64,000 nucleotides of DNA from Gnetum montanum (lineage: Eukaryota; Streptophyta; Gnetopsida; Gnetales; Gnetaceae): positions 104,611-168,610 of the forward strand of contig MNCI01020785.1 of the NCBI GenBank assembly GCA_015680685.1, given 5' to 3'. Position numbers and translations under genes: made by a program. Shown piece by piece: positions 57,701 through 64,000 of this stretch; the first letter of the stretch is position 1, and the number at the start of each line of letters is the position of its first letter. Below the pieces are notes generated by a model that made no database searches, was not told the origin of the DNA, and saw only the letters and a program-made list of their open reading frames with translations.

Positions 57701-58319
57701 ACTATCAAGGAGGCAAGCACTTGGAAGATTGTCTTATCCTCAAGGTAATCCAAGGCATTTTCACCAGCAACAACAAGCTTATTATCCAAGTGGAGCTCCA
57801 CCACAATTGTACAAGAAATACTAGTAGTGGTAGCAACAAAAATTATGGGGGATGTCACCACTAAGGTAGTAGTATCCTTATAGGTAACTAGGTCCTTACG
57901 TGTACTATGTTTAGCAACCTGTTTCTCCATGAAGCTTTGCAAGTCATGCTTTGTTTCAGCATCACTATTATCCCCCAGAATATCATCGGAACCATTCACC
58001 ATCTACTCAGGAGAAGAACCCATATCCATATCATCCTCCACATCCATCTGCACATATCCCTCCACCCTCTACCTAGTTATTTCCTACACTCTCTATGTAG
58101 GAAAAAATTCCCCCACAACCACATCAATGAAACACTACGAGGGATGTAAACTTGCAACCAAACTTCCAACTAAGTGGGTTGGAAAATTGATCTAAGAAAC
58201 AACCATTCTTCTGACCTAATAGTCCTCCCAAGCCCTCACAACCTAATGTAGCTAGTCACCTTATATCTCTAGCTACCTCATCCTCTACATCAAATACCTT
58301 CAAGATCCCTTCAAACCAA

Positions 58320-58775
58320 ATGCCACTTAAGATTTTCACTGTAATGTTAATCCATGCTATTTCCTACTGGATCAAGGTTGGAAATCTTCCTAAAAAGAGA
58401 GATAACCCTAGAAGTCCCCTTATCTACTTGCAAATTGTTGGACATGAATCGTGTAAGGCTCTTCTTGATTCTAGTTCTGGAGTTAATCTCATATCACATG
58501 ACATGTACAAGGCTTGGAAGCTTCCACCTCTTAAGAAAAGAAACATCCATTTAGAATTGGTAGATCAGTTAATCATTGTCCCTTTGAGGTTAGTAGAGGA
58601 CATTGTGACCATAGTCTGTGGGATGTCCTACCCTGTTAATTTCCTAGTGATCAAGGTTGAAAATTGCAAGGGTGACTTCCCTATCATCATGGGACATGCA
58701 TGGTTAAGTATTGTGGATGGAAGAATGGGCACTAAAGACCTCTCCTTGGAGATTTCCAAGGAGAATGAATTTTGA
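58320..58775 (+). pseudogene. Aspartic protease of element C (open frame)
   Basis: A 151-codon open stretch. The active-site strand reads LLDSSSGVNLISHDMYKAW, then LPPLKKRNIHLELVDQL, VPLRLVEDIVTIVCGMSY, and the C-terminal FPIIMGHAWLSIVDGRMG. The domain begins near 58410; the codons before it are linker. It is the best-preserved protease of the family in this window. The active site has DSSSG where D-S/T-G is normal; A has a similar DSSSS, so this may be a family feature. Confidence 0.86.
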
Positions 58776-58985
58776 AAAATGTAAAAGAAGCATGTTCCAT
58801 GCATCACATATAGTGATAACAGGTGAAATTGCATGCAGAAACTCTAGTCTGTTAAAAGCACATCCATTAAAGCTTGCAATTAGTGTGCACAAGAAATAGA
58901 AATATAAAAGTTCTTGTATGTAGTAGCCACAAAATAGGAGAATACCCAATGGCTAAGAGTTGATTCTAATAGTAGCACATTATGC

Positions 58986-60600
58986 ATGGAACCAACTGAG
59001 AACTTGACATGTGCATATGTCAAAGGCATGGACGAACTTGAGCAAGTTCAATACCAACTCTCTGATGATGAAATTGATGATACCTATTGGGGAGAGTTGG
59101 AAATCCCTAAAAATTTTAAACAGGAGCCCCTAGAATTAAAATTTTTATCAGCTAACATGGAATATACATTTTTAAACAATGGTAAGCTAATCATAATTAA
59201 TGCCAAACTTTCTCCTGCATAAAAAGAAAAGTTGTTAATAGTGGTTAACAAATGGCTAACAACATTTGCTTGGTCATATCATGAACTAACTAGAATTGAT
59301 CCTAAGATATGCCAGCATCGCATTTACACTAATCTAGGAATAAAGCTAAGAAGGTAGTTGTAGAGATGGTTGAACCCCAAATTGAAGTAAATTATCAAGG
59401 AAGAAATATAACAACTCCTCAAGGCAGGCTTCATCTATTCCATCATGGATAGTGAGTGGGTTATTACACACATAATTGCACCAAAGAAAGGTGGAAAGTG
59501 GTGGATATGTATTAACTTCATACTATTGAACATGGCTACATTTAAAGATCATTTCCCATTGCCATTTGTTGATTAGGTGTTCGATACTATCTTTCAGCAT
59601 TGCTATTATAGCTTCCTAGATGGTTATAGTGGCTATAACCAAATCTAGATTGTGCCCAATGATTAGGCCAAGACAACATTCATGAGTCCCTAGGGAACTT
59701 TTTCATATTGTAAGATGCCTTTTGGTCTATGTAATGCTCCTGAAACATCTCAATGCTTGGTCCTTAGCATTTTTAAGTAGTAAATCGCTAGCAGTGTGGA
59801 AGTCTTCATGGATGACTTCTCCACCTATGGAGCTATCTTTGAGCAAGCCTTGGACCATCTTGAGCAAGTACTAAAAAGATGCATGGAAACGAACCTACAA
59901 TTTAACTAGCAAAAGAGCCTTCTCATGGTCTAAGAAGGCATTATACTAGGGCATAGAATCACTCAAGAAGGGATTGAGGTAGAACCTAAAAAATAAGGAT
60001 CATCTAAGGAATAACTCATCAACTAGAAATTGTTAAATATGTTCACATTAGCTACTATTGACAATTCATAGAGCATTTCTCTAAGATCACAAAACTATTG
60101 GTAGAGCTTAAAAATAAAGATGTACCTTTCATCTAGACCAAGGAATGTGAACATTCATTCCAGTAATTAAAGGAGAAACTCGTAGAAACACTAATTACAT
60201 AGGAATGAGATTGATCTAGACCATTCTACATCATGATGGATGCATCTAACTACACCCTAGGAGCTATGCTCATGCAGTTGGATGATAAGAAACATCCATA
60301 CTACATCCATTGTGCAAGACGAAGCATTGTGGGAGCATAATTGAATTACACCACCATGAAGAGAGAACTAATGGTAGTGGTGTATGCTCTTGAAAAGTTT
60401 AGGCACTATGTGCTTGGCTACAAAGTATTTGTGCACATGGACCATAGTGTAATTCGCTTCCTTATGAACAAGAAAATGGTGAGCCCTCATATCATATGGT
60501 GGCTTGTGATCTTGTAGGAATTTGATCTCATGATGGTAGATTAGAAAGGGACCAAGAATGTGGTCACTGACCACCTCTCTCAATTAAGATGGGACAACAA
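58986..60600 (+). pseudogene. Reverse transcriptase-RNase H remnant of element C
   Basis: The pre-RT segment (58986-59219) has LEQVQYQLSDDEIDDTYWGE. RT: CINFILLNMATFKDHFPLPF, FLDGYSGYNQI (catalytic Asp kept, unlike A), MPFGLCNAPETSQ, VFMDDFSTYGAIFEQALDHL at about 59.80 kb, ILGHRITQEGIEVEP. RNase H: YIMMDASNYTLGAMLMQLDD, MKRELMVVVYALEKFRHYVL, VHMDHSVIRFLMNKKMVSPH, so the Asp, Glu and Asp of the active site are all visible. At least four TAG stops replace CAG codons seen in A (for example NQI-stop-I for NQIQI). Frameshifts lie between RT and RNase H. Confidence 0.88.
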
Positions 60601-61009
60601 AGAGGAGGAGAGCTTAGTCTCTAATAAATTTCTAGATGAACTCGTCTTTACTACTACAATAAATGAATAAATACCTATAGAACCAAAATGGTATGATGGC
60701 ATCCTCATTTATCTTCTCACTCAAGAGATGCCACAAGATCTTGACTTTAAAAAGAAGCAACAATTTTTTCATCAAGCCAAATACTTCATGGAAGTCAATG
60801 GACACCTTTATAAGATGTGTGCCAATGGCCTAGTCCATTGTGTGTTCCTGACACAGATCAATTACACGTTCTCCAAGATGCTCACAAAGATCCTTGTAGA
60901 AGCCACTATGTAGGAAGGTTCATGGCCATAAAGATCCTAATGGCAAGATACTACTAACCCATAATATTTAGGGACATCCACCAGTTTGTCCAATCTTATG
61001 AATGCTACC
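60601..61009 (+). pseudogene. Truncated integrase of element C
   Basis: N-terminal part only. KYFMEVNGHLYKMCANGLVH and QDAHKDPCRSHYVGRFMAIK carry the two His of the zinc finger; FRDIHQFVQSYECY carries the start of the Cys pair. The sequence breaks off at 61009, before the catalytic core, where LTR K begins. Confidence 0.82.
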
Positions 61010-62760
61010 TGTTGGCGACCGTTTGGGACGCGATCGCCAACGAGTGTCCTCGAACAGGATTTAGGTGCCTGCTGGTCTCTGGCAACACCAAGGCCCAGAT
61101 ACCTCCAAGTAAACTCAGTAGTTAATGTGAGTATGTGTGTGTGCTGTTGCGGTGTGTGGTTGTGTAAAATGTAACAATTGCGTTGTGTGTGAACTACAAA
61201 TGACTTACTTTAAAGAGATTCAGCGAACTTTGCCCAGTATTGTGAGTTCTTGAAAATTTTCTATTTTGTTCAACTGCCTAGTCTACGCGGTTCTTATAAT
61301 ACCTACTTGTAACAAATAAAATTTTGCAAAAACATTTGAGCACAACTCCGCAATCTACTCCTAATTTTCCCCAGAGAAAGAGATAGTTCCACAAGAAAAC
61401 TAGAAATAGAGCAAGATTCGATGGAAATAAGCAGAAAAGAAAAGGAAGTAGATTTGTGTAGATCTCAAATATTTAAACAAGGTAAAATGACACGAGTAAA
61501 CACTTTGCAATAAAGCTATCCCAAATTCAATATCTACGAATTGTTCAAACTTCCAAGGATCAAACAAGCAATATCTTCAAGACAATCCTATTATGCTACC
61601 AAAAATTGCTGCGTAAACTACCATGTACGAGACTCCATTTTTACTAGATAATAGATGTCAACGATTGCATTCAAACAGAACCTTTAAAAGGCTTGACAAT
61701 TTCTGATTGAAATACAACGGGAATTCACTTTAAAGATAAAAAGAAGCTATTCTGGTCTCATCAAAATACCAAAGATTTTCTGAACCCTCTCGACTACTGA
61801 ATTGTTCAACGACATGACTACAAACAGAGGCTCTCTTACAACAATCCCAATAGCAGTTCCCACACATTGCACAATAATGAAATTTACTACTAAAATGCTC
61901 TTAAGGCTTTCAAACACAAGCGCTTCCATGGCAAAATTTTAATAGAAATTTCTATCGGGCAACAAGAACAGTAAGAGCAATCTAAAAATCCCAAAATTAC
62001 TTGCCAAGGATGATACTATCTAAACCACTAGCTAGAAAATTTAAACAAAATAAAAAATGAAATGCATAACTCACAGGACCATGACAAAGAGGCTGCAATC
62101 TTTACTCTAGCAAGCCATCTTACAAGAAATCTTCTTTACAAATCTTCTTTGATCCCAAGTGTGATGTGTGAGACCCAATATGATATGTGAAGTGATTATC
62201 CCTCCTCCTTGACCCTTGAAGCCTTTTTATAGGGTTCCAAGGTAGGTAGGGAAGTTACATATTCAAAAATATCTCACCTAACTTCTCTCCCAAGTAACCT
62301 AGCCAACCAATTAGGAGATTACTTGCCCAACAAGTTAGGAGGTTACTTGGCCAACAAGTTAGGTAAGTCACAACAATTTTGGGTGGCTTCAACCACAAAA
62401 GAGATAAAAATGCTACATCTGACATGTGTCCCATGTAATTGCCTAGTGTCTTCATTCAGTTGCCAAGTGTCTTCACTTAGTCGCCAAGTGTCTTCACTCA
62501 GTCGCCAAGTGTTCACCATGGAGAGAAACAAGTTGCAGCTGACACGTGTCTCATGCAGTTGACAAGTGGCCTTTCAGTCGCCAAGTGTCTTTGTTCAGTT
62601 GACAAGTGGTCACCATGGAGAGAAACAAGTTGTAGGTGACAAGTGTCCTTGGTGGTTGAGAAGTAGCCCATTTAGTTGACAAGTGGCCATTTTGGAGACA
62701 AAAAGGCTATAGTTGACAAGTGGCCTTGGTGGTTATAAGTACCATGGGAAATTAAAATTT
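61010..62760 (-). repeat. LTR K inserted in integrase of C (right end unresolved)
   Basis: On the minus strand the LTR ends GGTCGCCAACA, the same ending type as D (GGTCGCTACA). A TATA box CCCTATAAAAAGGC lies at 62221-62234, so transcription would run leftward. The U3 carries tandem repeats. CG dinucleotides are frequent near 61010-61100. No primer-binding site lies to the left, so it is a solo or 3' LTR. I found no matching target duplication; the right end may lie beyond 63.0 kb. The open frames at 60986-61174 and 61747-61929 are not convincing genes. Confidence 0.6.
62281..62720. repeat. Two tandem repeat blocks in U3 of LTR K
   Basis: 62281-62366: about three 27-bp units near ACTTGGCCAACAAGTTAGG. 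62441-62720: about ten units near AGTCGCCAAGTGTCTTCACT or AGTTGACAAGTGGCC, with a longer unit CACCATGGAGAGAAACAAGT present twice. Confidence 0.85.
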
Positions 62761-63009
62761 AGTTGTAACCACCAAGGGGAAGTTATCACCACCATGATAT
62801 TAAAAATTGCAAAGGACACTTGTTCTATACATATAACATTGAATAACTACCCTATAACTTCTCTTTCCTTTTGAAATAATAAAATATTTTCTTTGAATCA
62901 TAGTAATAGAGATAGTAATCATAATAAATATATATCTATTAGTCCCTAACTTGAAGAAATTAATCCATATTCTAGGGACCACGTGTGATCTTTATACTTG
63001 GTTCGTTAA

Positions 63010-63440
63010 AAATACTAAACACTTCCTGATCTGTAGCATCTCTGGCCATGTACTGAATAACATTACATCTTTTTCTGAGCATTTTGCAATCTTTCCAGTA
63101 ACTCCATGATCATCTCCATCTTTGCAGCATCAGCACAAGATTTAACTGCAATCCTAATAATCTTTTCCTAGAACATAATCCCTGCCTTCCAAAATCTTCA
63201 TCATACAAATCCCATGACATGCTATGCTGCGTTTGCGGAGAGAAGAATGTTTTGGCGGACGATCTTGTGCCGAATCGAACCCTTCGCGACACGATTTCAT
63301 CGCTGGAGCGGAAATGGAGAAGAGAGGCACTTACCGCGGAAGGAAATCTGAAGAAAAAGAGGTGCTATGCACCGCACTGGTGAAGCTTGAAACCACAATT
63401 AGGGTTAACAGAGAGAGTAAGCTATGGTTTTTTGTTATCG
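63010..63440 (-). other. Minus-strand coding-like stretch, unidentified
   Basis: The CG content rises here. On the minus strand an ATG near 63291 opens MKSCREGFDSAQDRPPKHSS and runs about 48 codons to TAG. In another frame VKSCADAAKMEMIMELLERL then QNAQKKM ends at TAA near 63068. Upstream (63.36-63.43 kb) are AACCCTAATT, a telo-box-like word common in plant 5' ends, and a good splice donor CGCG-GTAAGT near 63333. This may be a pseudogene, the edge of a gene, or LTR K sequence. The plus-strand frame 63224-63634 overlaps it. Neither protein is recognised. Confidence 0.28.
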
Positions 63441-63607
63441 TGCCGGGGATTTATGTAATGGCCCATTGTTGTTGGCATTTATTCTCCTTTCGCAAGAACC
63501 TGCATTTATTCATATTTTTTTTCTTGAACTGGGCAGGGCCTGCACTGAATCCAGGAATCTCCCAACGTACGATTCCCCACGTTCGCGGGGAACGAGTCAT
63601 ACTTCTC

Positions 63608-63701
63608 CGGGAGGCTTTTTTGGGCCACGCATAAAATTTGCTAAATACTTCATNTCGGGAGGCTTTTTTGGGCCACGCATAAAATTTGCTAAATACTTCA
63701 T
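63608..63701. repeat. 46-bp perfect duplication around an N
   Basis: 63608-63653 and 63656-63701 are identical (CGGGAGGCTTTTTTGGGCCA through CTAAATACTTCAT), separated by N and one T. Most likely contig ends overlapped and were not merged. Confidence 0.92.
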
Positions 63702-63814
63702 ACTCGTAAAAATAAACCTGACGCCCCAATTTCTTGATTAACCATGACTCGAAAAATTCCCCACTGCTGCCTCCTATAGGTGCGAGAAACTAATGTAATT
63801 TTCAGTTTTTGGAG

Positions 63815-63982
63815 AGTAGAACGTGGTTGTTTTCCCTGATTTGGTCTGCACGCAAGCCATAAGGTCTCGTTTGGCTAGAGAAATTGGATCTTATTGCAGG
63901 AAATTACAGCTGCTTGATGAAGAAATCTGCACTGAAATTGAAATGCCCATGTCTCGGTCTCATGTCAGGGTTACCCTGTAAT
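63815..63982 (+). other. Plus-strand coding-like stretch at window end, unidentified
   Basis: Open for about 52 codons after a TAG: NVVVFPDLVCTQAIRSRLA, REIGSYCRKLQLLDEEICT, EIEMPMSRSHVRVTL, then TAA at 63980-63982. Codon choice looks protein-like and CG dinucleotides are kept. There is no ATG at its start. It could be a last exon or a short gene relic. Not recognised. Confidence 0.25.
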
Positions 63983-64000
63983 GCCTCCTCCCCATAATGG

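Larger units (their letters stand above)
54806..61009 (+). mobile_element. Athila-like Ty3/gypsy element C, 3' part lost
   Basis: Plus-strand copy of the A/B family: 5' LTR, tRNA-Asp-like primer site, Gag, protease, RT, RNase H and the start of integrase, which breaks off at 61009 where LTR K begins. It is inserted into the accessory frame of I (junction near 54805). It has many stops, mostly TAG, but keeps more catalytic residues than A. Confidence 0.86.

Noticed and set aside
57652-58149. Minus- and plus-strand frames at the Gag-protease boundary of C
   Set aside because: They overlap the Pro-rich tail of Gag in other frames and have no family match.
61010-63288. LTR K ending at the TTTCA near 63288
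   Set aside because: TGAAATCGTG on the minus strand resembles LTR starts of D and F2, but flanks (CTACC and TCGCT) do not match, so the end was left open.

Overview
The window is plant nuclear DNA with no intact host gene. It is AT-rich, almost every coding frame is broken by stops, and nearly all of it can be read as old, nested retrotransposons. A conifer or other large-genome gymnosperm is the best guess (inference). The reasons are several layers of decayed Ty3/gypsy and Ty1/copia elements, LINE remnants, and a Penelope-like GIY-YIG fragment at 50.7 kb, a class known among land plants mainly from conifers.

Left part (1-23.4 kb). An Athila-like Ty3/gypsy element, B (minus strand, 5' LTR 22575-23426), was hit by two later insertions. 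Element A (same family, minus strand, 1-8119, its 3' end off the window) supplies Gag, protease, RT, RNase H and integrase remains. Element D (plus strand, 8338-16721) belongs to a different Tat-like family that keeps only Gag and protease, followed by a tandem-repeat block and a gene-like frame on the opposite strand. B is visible on both sides of D (8120-8337 and from 16722 on).

Middle (23.4-31.4 kb). Two LINE pieces (endonuclease at 24-25.3 kb, RT at 25.3-27.1 kb) are followed by a stub of Athila-like LTR, a 620-codon decayed frame of unknown family (27.2-29.1 kb) and a long array of short hairpin-forming repeats (29.1-31.4 kb).

Copia block (31447-50172). One Ty1/copia element, G, can be delimited end to end by a perfect 5-bp target duplication, CTTAC. 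Its internal region (41801-48225) holds Gag, protease, integrase, RT and RNase H remains on the minus strand. Its 3' LTR is split by about 8.3 kb of later DNA: a second copy of the Gag-protease family (E), a solo LTR (F2), and a chimeric LTR best explained by unequal recombination between them.

Right part (50.2-64 kb). A Penelope-like endonuclease piece is cut by the 3' LTR of another Athila-like copy (I), whose upstream region (51.7-54.8 kb) carries a long decayed frame in the position of the accessory or env-like ORF. Element C (plus strand, 54806-61009), again Athila-like, is inserted in that frame and has readable Gag, protease, RT, RNase H and the start of integrase. An LTR (K) with U3 tandem repeats interrupts its integrase at 61010. 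The last kilobase is richer in CG dinucleotides and has short coding-like frames on both strands that I cannot identify, plus a 46-bp duplication around an N that looks like an assembly artefact.

The genes do not form pathways. The shared logic is retrotransposition: LTR promoter, tRNA-primed reverse transcription, Gag particle, protease, RT/RNase H and integrase. Many stop codons are TAG where a sister copy has CAG, which fits decay of methylated CHG sites.
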